From Siderastrea radians (taxonomy: Eukaryota; Cnidaria; Anthozoa; Scleractinia; Rhizangiidae): a DNA stretch of 64,000 nucleotides. This document shows positions 23,083 through 35,045 of the stretch, in pieces; the stretch's first letter is position 1, and the number at the start of each line of letters is the position of its first letter. The notes beneath the pieces were generated by a model. The model made no database searches and had not been told where the DNA came from. It saw nothing but the letters and a program-made list of their open reading frames with translations. The stretch lies in NCBI GenBank assembly GCA_964017195.1, contig OZ024890.1:23373201-23437200 (forward strand), read 5' to 3'. The translations under genes and the position numbers were made by a program.

Positions 23083-26000
23083 ATGAGCTTTTCGCTTGCA
23101 ATCGAAGAGTTTACATCGCTCGGCCAATTTTTTTTCGTCTGCTTTTTGATTTGCCTGTTCCTCACTGGAAAAGCCATATGGGAACACTCTTTTTCCAAGC
23201 TGCCTCCAGGCCCTTGGGGTTTGCCAGTAATAGGTAAGAATTTATTTTCAAACTTTGTGTCATATCTTTCTGGAAAAAGGTTGTTTCCTCATCGTTTTAT
23301 GTGAATTATCCACAAATTGTTCAGAGGCTTCGCTTAGCATTAACGTTTTAGCTGAGTCGGAAGTCAGTCGATTATAACTCTGCGAAGTTAAGTCAACGCT
23401 TTGCTCCCCGTTAATTCTGAGTCGCCGTTGTACTGTTTCATAGGTCTACTTACAAAAAAAGTTAATTTTAAAAGTAATAAGTCACTTTTTCAACTCAGTA
23501 ATGTGGACTCTCTATGATTTCGTACCAGCCCAAGAAGAGTTTGTTTGACTTAGAAACAATTTGTAGGATTTACAAGCTAAACGCTGTACCTAAAATTACT
23601 AAAACTACGAAAGAGTATCTCTCTATTTGCCTCAAGGAAGCAGTAACTCTTTCTTTACCAAGAAAGACTCTTTGTCCTCAGATCACCGTAAAAAAAGACT
23701 GCATAATCAATGAATAATTAAGAGTCATGCCCATAGCATGACACGAGCGTGCGACAAAGAGTCGGTATCGCGTGCTCTTAGCCAAACTGCTATGGTGACG
23801 AAGTACGTTGTTTATTTTAGCTTTTTCTTGATGCCCGTTGACGTAAGCTCTAAGAGTGTTGCTCCCTTGTAACCTTATGAAGCAATTTTTCGATATGACT
23901 CGCTGTGAGTTTTAGCAAGTCAGTTAACTACCACTTGAAATCAACTTTGAATAAACGCGATAGTGCATCTACTGACGATCAGTGTTAGGGAAAGAAGTAT
24001 GTCTACAGTTAACTGGAGCATAAAGAGGATAAGGAAAAAGAACTGACAACAACGAAAACTTAATTTTGATTTCCATTGAGTTTTATTTCTTGTTCGCTAA
24101 CCGTAAAAGCTAACAGCTAAAACTTCAGTGCATCTCGAATAAAAGTGAATTCACAACAAAATTTAACGAAATTTACGTTCAAATGCTATGGTAGGCAGGA
24201 TTTTTATTTTCAGTTGTTAATTAAACTTATCTAAAAATGCACCACGTTCTCAAGCAAATTTGAAATTTTGACTGGACTGGCTGGTTAAAACTACATGTAG
24301 ATTATGGGAGTATTCAATTCCGTTCAGTTGTTTAAAATGAGTAAATCCAACCTTGCTAAAAATCTCCATGAGTTTATGTGTCTTATTTGCACGAAATCGC
24401 AGTTCCGCATGCTAAAAAACAGCTTAACGTGGCAGACAAAAATCTACCCGGTCTTCGTTTATTAGTGTTTCGCAATTCAATTTAAATAAAACAGGCAACA
24501 GAGGACGTTGATGGCTTGTTTGTTATTTGGGTCCGTACTACAATGAAACTAATCAAGCTCTTTCCAACTTTAATGTATTCTGGTGTGTCACTGAAGTATA
24601 AAAAAAATGTTTGCTGGATGTCAGTTTGTTAACAGGGCTGGATGACAATTTACATCGAAAATGTTCAAGTCATCATGCTCTGCCATGTTCAAATTAAAAT
24701 TTAGTTGTCTTGCGATTGGTTTCTCGTTCAGCAGTTTTTTCTTGACACCAAGCCAAACGGAGTCGCAACTCAAGTTTGGAAATGCGAACTTCCGTTGACT
24801 TGCGGCTACTTGCGTTGGGTGGGCCAAACGGTGAAAAACTTGCGCCTACTTGCGGACAAATTTTGAGCTCGATCAAAGTGAACGGAAGTCAGCGCAAGTC
24901 ATCGCAAGTACACGCAAGTCATGGCCAAATGGAGTCGCAAGTTATCGCTTGGCTTGCTTCGTCATCTTTAAGTTCGACACTGACAATCCACTTCGACCCG
25001 GTCAACTCTCTTTAACTGATCTCAATCAATACGACCAAGGCACTCCACTGAACCAACCGCACTCAATCAACAACCAGTTTTGCCAACTATATCTTCTATA
25101 TCTATTCAGTCACTGACCAACCGCCAATTTAACCCACTCCAGACGGTATCGCCAACTTGACCAACTGAACTTCTCACGTGGCACTCCACTGACAAATCGA
25201 GTCACTCAGTGACTCAGACTCGTTCCCACACTCTGCTATCTGCACCACAATTAAACGTTGCGCAGATTTCATCGAATACACCTGACTGATAAAACGTTGT
25301 CAGATGCAAAGTATAAATCATGAATGATGTGACACGATAGAATTCTGGGAAGACAGCACTGACAAGCTTGCTGCCCAGTTCCATACATTGATATTGTAGA
25401 CATTTTCATTCCTAAGCTGAAGGTTTTGGAGTAGATTTGGGCTTATTGTGTTAATATTATCTCCACGGTGCCTGAGAACAGAAACATATTTTACCGCTTC
25501 CCAGAAAACCATTGTGTCGTATCGTTCATAGTATATGCTTGACACACGACAACGTTTTTGCAATTAGGAGTGATTGGAACTCTTTTACTAGCAGCCTCTC
25601 CTGCACGTCAAGGCCGCGGGTCAACAAGCACGTGACTAAGTGACTGCGATTTTCTGTCGGTAAACGTTTGCTGAAAAAAGGTTTCATCAGACTGTAAATA
25701 CTTCAGCATTACATTGTCTCGCTGAGTTCTTCGAGGCTAAGTCAAGAAAACTAACGTCATCTTAAAGCTGCACGGAAAATGTCTTCTAAAATACATTCTC
25801 ACTTCTTTATGAAGCAGAAACAAAACCAAGACCGGACGATACTTCATAAATACATGTTAACACTTCCTCACAAAAACGTGCGAATGGGCAGACACAATTT
25901 TTACTCCCACAAACTTAGCTATTTTCATGGATCACGTCCGTTGCCAATCTAGCTGTCTAAACGCGTGACTTTAGCCAACGCAAACGTGCCTTACCTCCGT

Positions 26001-28499
26001 CCGCCCCCGGAGAGGTTAATATTAAAACAAATACGTTTGACAGCAATTAAAGAAACAAATAATTATAAAAAGTACTTCGTGCGTTTCACAAGAGTGCGGA
26101 GGCTGATCACGTGATTGTACACTAAAACAGCACCGTATACACAAGCTGCCAAGCCGAGTGAATGATTTTTCGAAAACAGAAGTCGATATAAATGTTTTTA
26201 AACATTTAAAATACGTATACTTTAATTAACTTAAATATATAGTTTTTAAAGAAAATCGTCGCAATTCCCACTCCACACCACCGGCATAAAGTGATCCAGT
26301 ACTACAAATTTGTAAAGGATTTCGTTTGAAACCGTATCGATTAGTAGGCATTGGCCAGTACAGTGTCAATTAACCAGTTCTAAAATTCAAGTGACGGTTT
26401 ACAATAAAACTTCAGTCATCTCATGGTCGGTCTTATTGTAGCACGTCCATTATTTAAAGAAAGAAAGTTTTCAAACACAGTTTCTCCACTTTGATAATAC
26501 ACTGTTTACATTTGGGTGACTTGTACGGTAATGCGGATATGAGGTAATATCCTTTACTTTTGCATATGCTCAATATCGAAATTTCCAGCTTTCTTGCTCA
26601 CGGTTCACCGCACACAGGTTTTTAGCTAATAATTCTACTTGTCGTCTTGATTAATTTCAAGGAAAATTTCATATTAAGTGCCATGGCGTTAAAAAGTTTT
26701 CGCCGACAAGCAAACGTTTTCAAAACAAAAAAGCTTCAGCAATGGTTCCCGGAAGCTGATGGAATCGGAATGCGGACCTAAACAGAGCCAATAACACTGA
26801 CCGGTTGGGACTGTTGCTAGTTGGCATACAAATCGTAGGCACTTTTGTAATGGTAATGGTTATCTTTGCAGTGCAAAAGTTTGGGTGATGTCGCAGCTCT
26901 TACAGTGTCTTCTCTGATTTGCTGAGAAAACAATAGAACAAACAACAGAACAATGGACCCTAGCCCTGAAAACACTAGAGCTACGTGATACCAAGGTCCA
27001 ATGAAATTACAGGTTGTTAAGAGCTGCGGGGTATCTGAAGAGTTTCTCAGCTTGACGTTAACCTAAGTGAAATGTTTATTGTTACAACAGGGGCTTGTTT
27101 CCGCCTGGGGAAGGACCCACATCTCGACTTCACCAAAATGGCGCAGAAATACGGCGACGTCTTCAGCCTGATGCTTGGAAATCGTTTGGTTGTGGTGCTA
27201 AATGGAGTGAATGCCATCCAAGAAGCCATCATCAAACACTCGAAAGCGTTTGCTGGGCGGCCTCAACTGCACACCTTTCAGATTGCCAATCCATATGGTA
27301 ACAACCTCACCGTCACAGATTACTCAACCCAATGGCGTCTTTCTCGCAAGATGAGCGTTAGTGCCATCCACAACTTTGCCAAGAACACAGACGCGTTGGG
27401 GGAGAAACTACTACAAGAATCTCAGCGCTTGATTCACTGTTTCAAGCAACAGACGGGAAAACCGGTGGTTGCTCTCAGACCTCTGAAGTATGCCACGGCG
27501 AACATCATCCTCAATGCGCTGTTCGGATTCGAGCGTTCTTACAACGATGAAGAACTCGGAAATATTCTCGACCTCTCCGACAGTTTCCGACAGGCAATGC
27601 ATGGCAGCAGCCACGTTGATTTCCTGCCACTGTTAAAGTATCTTCCCAACAAACCGCTTTCAAATCTTGAATTCACAATAAAGACCGTGCTGGGTGTAGT
27701 CACCAATATGTTTAAGAAGAACAAAGAATCGTATGCTGACGGACAAGTTCGCAATATCGCAGACAGTTTTATGAGCGTCGTTGAAAGGGAAACTGAAAAA
27801 GAGAGAGAAAATCGACCATTCAGAGAGGACACCTGGAGCATGGGTCCACTGCTCAACGACGAACAGATCATTGCAGTGTTGGGAGATCTCTTTGGGGTCG
27901 GTTTTGACACTTCGTCCATCACTGTCTACTGGGCTCTGGCATACTTGATGAAATATCCCGACAACCAGCGCCAGCTGCATGACGAGTTGGATCAAGTGAT
28001 TGGACGAGAACGACTGCCAACCCTGCAAGACATAGAGTCACTCCCCTTCCTCCAAGCCACAGTTTACGAGCTTTTAAGGGTGACCAGCATTGCACCTCTT
28101 GCACTACCTCGATCCACAACCACTGAGACAATCATCCGAGGCTTCACAATCCCTAAAGACACAGTTGTCTTCGTTAACCTGTGGTCAGTGCATCACGATC
28201 CGAAAACCTGGAAAGACCCAGATGTTTTCGACCCCAGGCGTTTCCTCGATGAAGCAGGTCAGGTGATCGATCCCAAGTTCCTCACGGGCTTCCTTCCATT
28301 TTCGGGGGGTCGGCGTAAATGCCCTGGTGAAATTCTGGCCTTGAAAACAGTTTCAGTTTTCCTTGGGGCGCTGCTTCACAGCTTCCGTTTTACACAGGAT
28401 GGATTGCCAGCTGAGTATCAAGGGATTAATCTTCAGGGTCAGTACGGTCTCACTTTGATGCCAGAGAAGTTTTACCTGAAACTAGAAGAACGGCATTAA
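23083..28499 (+). CDS. Cytochrome P450, microsomal clan-2 type, gene B (two exons: 23083-23233 and 27091-28499)
   Basis: Paralog of the P450 at 7636-14603 with the same gene structure: a 151-base exon 1 (membrane anchor, hinge LPPGPWGLPVIG, donor GTAAGAA) and exon 2 after a CAG acceptor, joined in phase 1 to give 519 residues. All signature elements are intact: WRLSR, ELLR, FDPRRF and FSGGRRKCPG. The I-helix motif reads VGFDTSS where gene A has AAFETSS. I count about 70 differences in the 469 exon-2 residues. They are enriched between about residues 235 and 335 (F-G region to I-helix), while the last 45 residues are identical. The intron is 3.9 kb and carries a MITE near its 3' end. It is predicted to oxidise small lipophilic substrates with a microsomal reductase partner; the substrate is unknown. 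The internal ATG at 27072 is intronic and would lose the anchor. Confidence 0.93.
26582..27055 (-). mobile_element. About 470-bp insertion in intron 1 of P450 gene B, including a MITE
   Basis: Gene A's intron goes directly from the sequence matching about 26580 to the sequence matching about 27056, so this stretch is extra in B. Its right part (26891-27028) is the MITE with CGCAGCTCTTA ends that also sits, reversed and at another position, in gene A's intron. The left part (26582-26880) is of unknown class. The insertion ends only about 35 bases before the exon 2 acceptor. Confidence 0.6.
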
Positions 28500-29460
28500 A
28501 GACGCTTGAACGATAACCGGACAGAAATGTGTTGACATACGTAACGTGTGTTTAATTGTATAGAAAACGGTCTGTGTTCGTCAAATTAAAGGTAAACGCT
28601 ACATTTCTCTTTCGAAGAGAATCATCCTCGTATATTCTTTTTTTTTAGTTTAGATTAATTACCAGTCAAGAATAATTCTTTGACTTTTTTGCAATTTTAA
28701 AAATCGTATTAGTTTAGGGAAATATTCCACCCTCTCTCCCCAAATAATAGTCCTTTGGTCGACTTACAAGTGATATTTTGCTCATGCACTGCTTAGACTT
28801 CCATTGTAGACATTGAGCATCGTATTGAAAAATTACTTTACATGTATGATCTACAGGAAAACACTGTCTAGGATGACACAAGGAAACTACCGTGAAATGC
28901 AATGTATTTTTGCAATGTAAGAATGAAATTAGTTCATATATAAAAAAAAAACAGAGCATCAAGAAAGGGAACTTTTTGAGTGAAGTGAAGAATTGTAAAA
29001 GTGATATTTGGAAAGCTCGTTGGTTTTTGGTGCATTTTAGCGCGGACACTACAACTGAGGTCAGTAGAAGATTGTATTTTTGCTTTCTAAATGTCGACAG
29101 AAGTACAGTAATTAAGAGTTTTAAGTAAAATTGTCACAATTTCTGTTATAAATTTTGTTGACGTTTATAGGTATCTCTCTTTGGTAAGATAAATTGAAGC
29201 GCGCCCACCTGACACGAGATCCCGGTATCTGGGTGCTTTTAGGATTTGCTTCGAGCGTCCTTGTAACATTTCTTGTATATATATATAAGAGTTTCCCTCG
29301 GGTTTGGAAACGTGCTTACTGTAATTTATAAAACATCACCATGTTCAATTGGTTAAGGCACTCGTGCTTTCATTACCTGATCCAAAAATAGAGAGGGCGT
29401 TTGGAGGAATTCCGCAGAAAGTTCATGTGAATCCGAATGTAGGCGAGATTCAATATTTAA
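28500..29460. other. 3' UTR and downstream flank of P450 gene B
   Basis: This aligns with 14604-15660 of unit A. It retains the TATA-like sequence at about 29275-29287. An additional stretch of about 95 bases relative to A lies near 29310-29390. Confidence 0.45.
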
Positions 29461-31345
29461 CAATTACTCTACGAGGGCGCGCTGGATATCGAACGATAGA
29501 TAACCAACGAGGCGCGTAGCGCGTAGTTGGTTATATTCATTTGATATCCAGCAAGCCCGAGTCGAGTAGAATAATTATTTTATCAAAAACTTAACCACTT
29601 TAAAAAAAATCAAGAAAGAAAGGGAAAAAAGGAGAAAAGAGAAAAGAGAGATAAAAAGGGAACAAGAATCGATCACATGACTGAGCGAAAAAGGCGCCAA
29701 AACCTTGCGAAGTGTTGCAGCGTTTAATTGCAAAGCTGAATGAATCAAAGAAACTGCTCGAAAGTGAACAAAGTGGCTCACGTTTTGGGAAAAAATCTTC
29801 TAATTATTAGCTTTGAAATATGGTAAGTGTTTGATTTTTCCTGAAACGATGTTTGTAATCATCGTTCAAAGCGGACTGAAGCTGATGTACGATTTTACCA
29901 TATTCACTACTGGAGTTGAAACGGAACAAAGTTGTAATCTGTTCGCACAGTGGAGCTGTCATGTGCGTAATTAATTTCTATGCAACTCAGAAGCAAGATT
30001 ACTGTAGCGAGGAACATTAGAATTCACCATCATAGTTTGTTAAACGCAAAGCACAAAACCCAGTTGTTCTCGGTTTAGAGGTCGCGGACGTATTAAATGG
30101 TAAAAAAAAAACCACTCAAACAACTGGGAAGGCGATTCAACTCCGTTTACTTTGCATCCGATTTCTGTCTGAACATTTGGACCTGTTGGAACACAGAGCT
30201 ACAACGAGTATAATTTTGTGTGTTATAGGCGAAAAAATTTCGCCCTTCCCGTCCCTCTTGGTAGTCTGTTAAGTAAGCTTACTTCTTTAGATTGTTTCAT
30301 GATTTTTGCACTGACTCGCCATGAATGTGTGATAGTTTTTATTAAATGCTTCTGTCCCATTTCAATGTGTTTTATTTGATGTCTTGTCTTGATATTTTGA
30401 AGCGGAAAGCCTTCCTGATAAAACCTACCGTTTGTTCAATTTTAATGATCGACGTGACGGTCGATGAAAGAAATAAATTGTAAACACAAGGCTTAATGCT
30501 TAAAGCTTATACAGTTTCTTGTTGTCTTAACCCTATTTTGCCTGGGGTTTTATTGAGTTTCTGAGCCTGACGGGGGGCAAAAGTCTCCCCCCCTCCCCGC
30601 CCATAGATCTCGAAAAGTATTCACGCTCCTGTGATGAAACTTGGTACGTTTTTAGCACGACATTAGCTTAACAGATTGGGTTTATGAGGTGTCGATTATT
30701 ACGTTTCATGACGTCACAATGACGTCACAAAGCAGTCATTTTAATTTTTGAGCCGCCATCTTGAATCCCGAGCATGCAGTCATTTAGTTGACAATGACGA
30801 CATCGAAAAATATATGAATTTGTTATAAGAAACATACTTAATCAAAACAAGCACAAAAAAGTAAAGATTATCTTCTTCTTACAAACAAAGGGGAAAAAAC
30901 TGAAAAAAAGACTGAAAAGAGAGAAGAAAGTCAAAACACCTCCTGAGTAGACGGTTGCTATGGAAACGTCAATCATCGCAGACACGTCATTCACACAGAA
31001 AAATTTTCTCTGATAAATTTCAGGAAAAGTCACGAGATTTGGTGATTATTTGTCCAGCCGTTTAAAAGTTATAATTCGTCAAAGTCAGCGCGGGCGCAAT
31101 TTGCCCCCCCCCCCCCCCCCAAGGCTAAATGGGGTTAAGAAATCAAGCACTACGAAACAGTTTAAAAATTTAAATTCGCTGCCAAGTGATTTTTCTCGAC
31201 CGTTTTTCGCGAGGACGAAACTTTCAGCTCAGTTTGTTGTTGAGTGTTCATTGACCATAGTTGGTCGCAGAAGGTATGTGAGCTGATAGCCTAGCTCCGT
31301 TCAACCAATCAAAATTCTAGAAATCCAATATACCTAGTCCAGTTT
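29461..31345. mobile_element. About 1.9-kb dispersed element inserted in unit B
   Basis: Unit A lacks this sequence at about 15665. Its left end is an imperfect hairpin of about 100 bases (29467-29575) with arms around CTGGATATC and GTTGGTTAT. Its right end (AGCTCCGTTC...AATATACCTAGTCCAG) and the region from 30303 on recur at 54410-54905, so it is a multi-copy element. It contains a poly-C run near 31103-31120 and two TGACGTCA sites 11 bases apart (30709 and 30720). There is no recognisable transposase, so it is probably a non-autonomous DNA element. Confidence 0.6.
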
Positions 31346-32177
31346 TTGCTTACTTAACCTGCATGCAAACACTCGAGGGAGTTTGCAACAATTCCAAAAT
31401 CTATTCAGGTGAACGTACCCGCTGAGTATTTTCAAATTTTTCCAAACTCCCTGAAGTGATTGCATCAGGCTTTGTGAGGACAAAGCGGCAATGTTCTATT
31501 TCTTAATAAAATAGTAAGGCCAAAGAAATGTTTCGTGGCGTGATGCCCGTTTTACACTGACCACCTCGTTTAGAACTGTTCGGCAACGAACGTTAGGGCG
31601 AACGTTATATGCGCTTTTTATTTTATGCGCGTAGAATGCAAAATTAAAATTTTTAAAATTCCAAAGAAGAGAAACGACAGGCTAGAATTGCGTATTTTAC
31701 AATAAATTCTGTCCGCAATCTTTATTATGAGCCTCACGGAACAGCTACTCTCGAGCTCGACTGGCCAATTACCAGTATTTTCACATTTAAGCAGCACTCA
31801 TGCCTCAATTATTTTAATTCACGGCCCGAAACGACCCTATTAAGCGTTACCCTACTTACTATAATTCATTCGAGCAGATTCTCCAAGTTGTTTTTCCATT
31901 TCCAGGTGACCTTGGGGCTCTACAATAACAACATGTATCGTGGGTATAATTGAAATCCCCTTCCTAATGAAACCAGCAAAAGCTGTTATTAAGTAAGCTT
32001 TGCGCTCTACCGATAAACTGGTATTAAACACACATTTCCTTCCGTTCATTCCTTAAACAAGTCATGTTCCTATCACATTAATTCAGCGTGTTTGCAGCCG
32101 GCTTTCTCACGGCGTGCTTAGTGGACTGATATTAGTATCTCAAAGCAACATGTTCAACAGAAATGGAATTATAATCT
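31346..32177. other. Shared flank of unit B, no gene recognised
   Basis: Non-coding sequence that aligns with about 15690-16900 of unit A minus the 335-bp MITE. Several deletions relative to A are visible. Confidence 0.4.
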
Positions 32178-32570
32178 AGTTAACCAGCCAGCCACCCATT
32201 GCTATAAAGATGAAACAAATAGTAAGTACACAGTGAGAAGTTCTCGGAAAAAAATTCCGAGCCCCCAGTAGGAATCGAACCCACGACCTTCCAGTTACCA
32301 GTTGGATGCTCTAACCACTGAGCTATGGTGACTCATATGGTGAGCAGGCCGCAGGCCAGGGGTTAAGTCTCAGGACATCGCATCTCGCGAGTACACTGGA
32401 CATTAATCATAAGCAACACACTAAATTACCTGCATCTCGCAAGCACATTAAATAAGTGTTGTGTACACTTAGAGATTTAGTGAACCAGCCAGCCACCCAT
32501 TGCTATAAAGATGAAACAAATAGTAAGTACACAGTAAGAAATTCTCGGAAAAAAATTCCGAGCCCCCAGT
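32178..32570 (-). mobile_element. tRNA-Thr-like SINE insert with a repeated 95-base body
   Basis: This is absent from unit A (site about 17415). A block of about 95 bases beginning ACCAGCCAGCCACCCATTG occurs at both ends (about 32180-32273 and 32475-32570), with about 200 bases between. On the minus strand the middle holds a tRNA-like head, about 32332-32260: A box TAGCTCAGTGGT, an anticodon loop CTGGTAA suggesting GGT (Thr), a good T arm, and B box GGGTTCGATTCC. This fits a tRNA-derived SINE with a second, headless copy joined to it. A terminal-repeat mini-retrotransposon is an alternative. Confidence 0.65.
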
Positions 32571-34448
32571 AGTTCCTCTCAAAATTTACTGACCTGAATA
32601 GAGAAATGACGTGATAATTGCCGAGGTCAGCAATGAGTTGTAAACAATCAGTTTTGCGGTCAGTGTCAATTCCTTTTCGCATTGAGAACATTAATCCTTG
32701 AACAAAAAACTGAACAGCTTGCTTGAGCTGAAAAGAAAATAAGATTTAGCCTTCTCAGGCAAACTGTTAACGTGATCTTTTCCCTTGAGAAGTTTTCCAG
32801 ATAGCAGAGCAGAGAATTTTTCCCTTCTGGTTTTCTTATTTCTATCTCGAAATCGAAAAGCACCGAAGCATTATTGACTTACATAATTAAAAGTGTGTAC
32901 TTTTTTTTTTGGTTCGTCGTTTGTCGATAAATAAGAGGTATTTTTCTTTCTTCTTTTACCTTTTTAGATTTATTATATCTGTCATAAAAGTATTTGAAGA
33001 GTTTAAAATATAAATATTTTCGCAAATGACTCAGTAAATCACACATAATTATAAGGAGGTGCATGATGCGATTACGACTCTGCAAAGCCGGTCAGAAAAC
33101 AAACAAAAAGACGAGTCAGAAAAGCCGCGTTATGCAACGTCGCGTGCCCACAGTTAACCTCAAAAATTCTAAGGTCCTTAAGAGACTGATGTATTTTGTA
33201 ATATTCGGTGACACCTTTTCTTCGAAATAACAACTTCTTCACGAAAGAATCTAGTGTTCTCAAAATTACCTATTAAACTGCGTAATGAATAAATAATTAT
33301 GGCGCCCAAGGCCATTGCATGGCACGAGCGTACCGGAAGGGTTATTGCGTTGTGTTTTGCGTGTTTTTAGCAAGCAGACTATCAAGATACAGTGACAAAG
33401 CACCTTTTTTATTTATCAAGATACAGTGATGAAGCACTTTTTTATTTTCATCGTCTTTTTTCAATAAAAAATAAACAGTGCGGAAACGGGAAAATATTAA
33501 TAGTGCATATAAATTTCATAACACCACGTCCATTACTTATCAAATACGTTTTTAACTTGTGCTGGCTGAAATCAAGGTAATCAGAGTCTTATACTACAAT
33601 TCTTTAGTTGGTTCGCAACCAAACAGTTTTGGGCAATCGACTATACCGGCCATATCCAGACTCTAAGTCAACCTTGAACTGACATCTCAAAGAGTTAAGA
33701 AGCATCAAAACTGTGGTTTGTAAACTTGCCAGAACTGTATATTTTTGAGCCTCTCAATATCACAGATTTTACCCACAACAAAAGTGGCCGCCATGGTCAG
33801 CGACATTTCAAGTATGTTGCGGTACACGTTACTTCAGTCGATTATATAAGTCAAGGACATTACGTGATTGTTCCCTTAGTCATCTTAGCCACACTGACGT
33901 CACTCAGTGACGCCTGTGTGGTTACATGTAAGATTGGTACCTGGTACCATTTCACCCGCCGTATACGAAGCCAAAGTTTGCCAAAAGAACGGCCACTGGA
34001 CGGTATTGGCGATTCAGAACTTCTGAAGTCTTACCTAATGGTTCTCAGTTCCGTGTTGTCTCATTTGTTCTGGTAGTAGGGACTGAGGTGGCCTGTGATA
34101 AGTAACACAAAAAGGCCCACTGTATAGGTTACGAGTTGTGGGAAGTTTCCTTTCAACTGTAAAGAAAGACTGATATTTAAGGAGTTTGTAGGACCCTTAG
34201 GCAAATGTACTATACACTTAGCTTGCTGCCGAGTGAAACAAACCACGTGAACAGAACCATCAGGCTGGAATACCAAAAGAACCTCAGGTCTAGAAATAGT
34301 CAATAAACAGATGACACGGTTCTGAATCAAATTTGGTACATTAGTACGTACAGGAACCAAACAACAGGCAAATTTCTCAGCTGGAGTTATAAATAGTGTG
34401 TGAAGTCTTGTTTAACCTTTGATGGTCCTTGTGTTCACTTTTAATTTA
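32571..34448. other. Shared flank of unit B, including the conserved block at 33660-33920
   Basis: This aligns with 17420-19520 of unit A. The block at 33660-33920 is the more conserved part and carries the same minus-strand TATA-like sequence and ATG (33794-33792). Otherwise I see no gene. Confidence 0.4.
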
Positions 34449-35045
34449 GCTTTCAACAAAGTGTGTCATACGAAATTGTTATCGAAACTTGACTACTACG
34501 GAATTAGAGGCAACACGCTTTTATGGATTAATAGCTTCCTCAGCAATCGACAGCAGTGCGTTGTAGTCTACGGTGAAAAATCCTCCTACCTGCCTGTCTT
34601 GTCAGGGTCCCCCAAGGCTCTTCGATTGGACCTGCTCTTTCGCAGACGAAACTGTCTTGTACTTGACAATCAACTCGCAAGACATGACAGCTGTCTCCAA
34701 CTGCAGTCCGATTTGAATAACCCCGAGGTGGGGGAACAAGACTGGCTGATGAGTTTCAATCCTGAAAAATGTGAAATCCTCCGGGTGTACCGAAAGAAAA
34801 CCCATTCCTGTTTAACTACACTCTCCATGGGGTGCCGCTAAAAACAGTCCCAAACACCAAGTACCTTGGTGTTCTTTTATCTCACGATCTGAAATGGAAC
34901 ACCCATATCAGGAAGATGACCGCTAAGGGGTACAGGACACTAGGATTTCTTAAGCGAAACTTGAGAGTAAATTCGCCTACTCTAAAAGCTAAGGCATATG
35001 CATCAATAGTACGTTCCCAGTTGGAATACTGTAGTAACTTAACTT

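Noticed and set aside
32260..32332. Functional tRNA-Thr gene
   Set aside because: The acceptor stem does not pair, one anticodon-stem pair is lost, and it is part of a SINE body repeated nearby.
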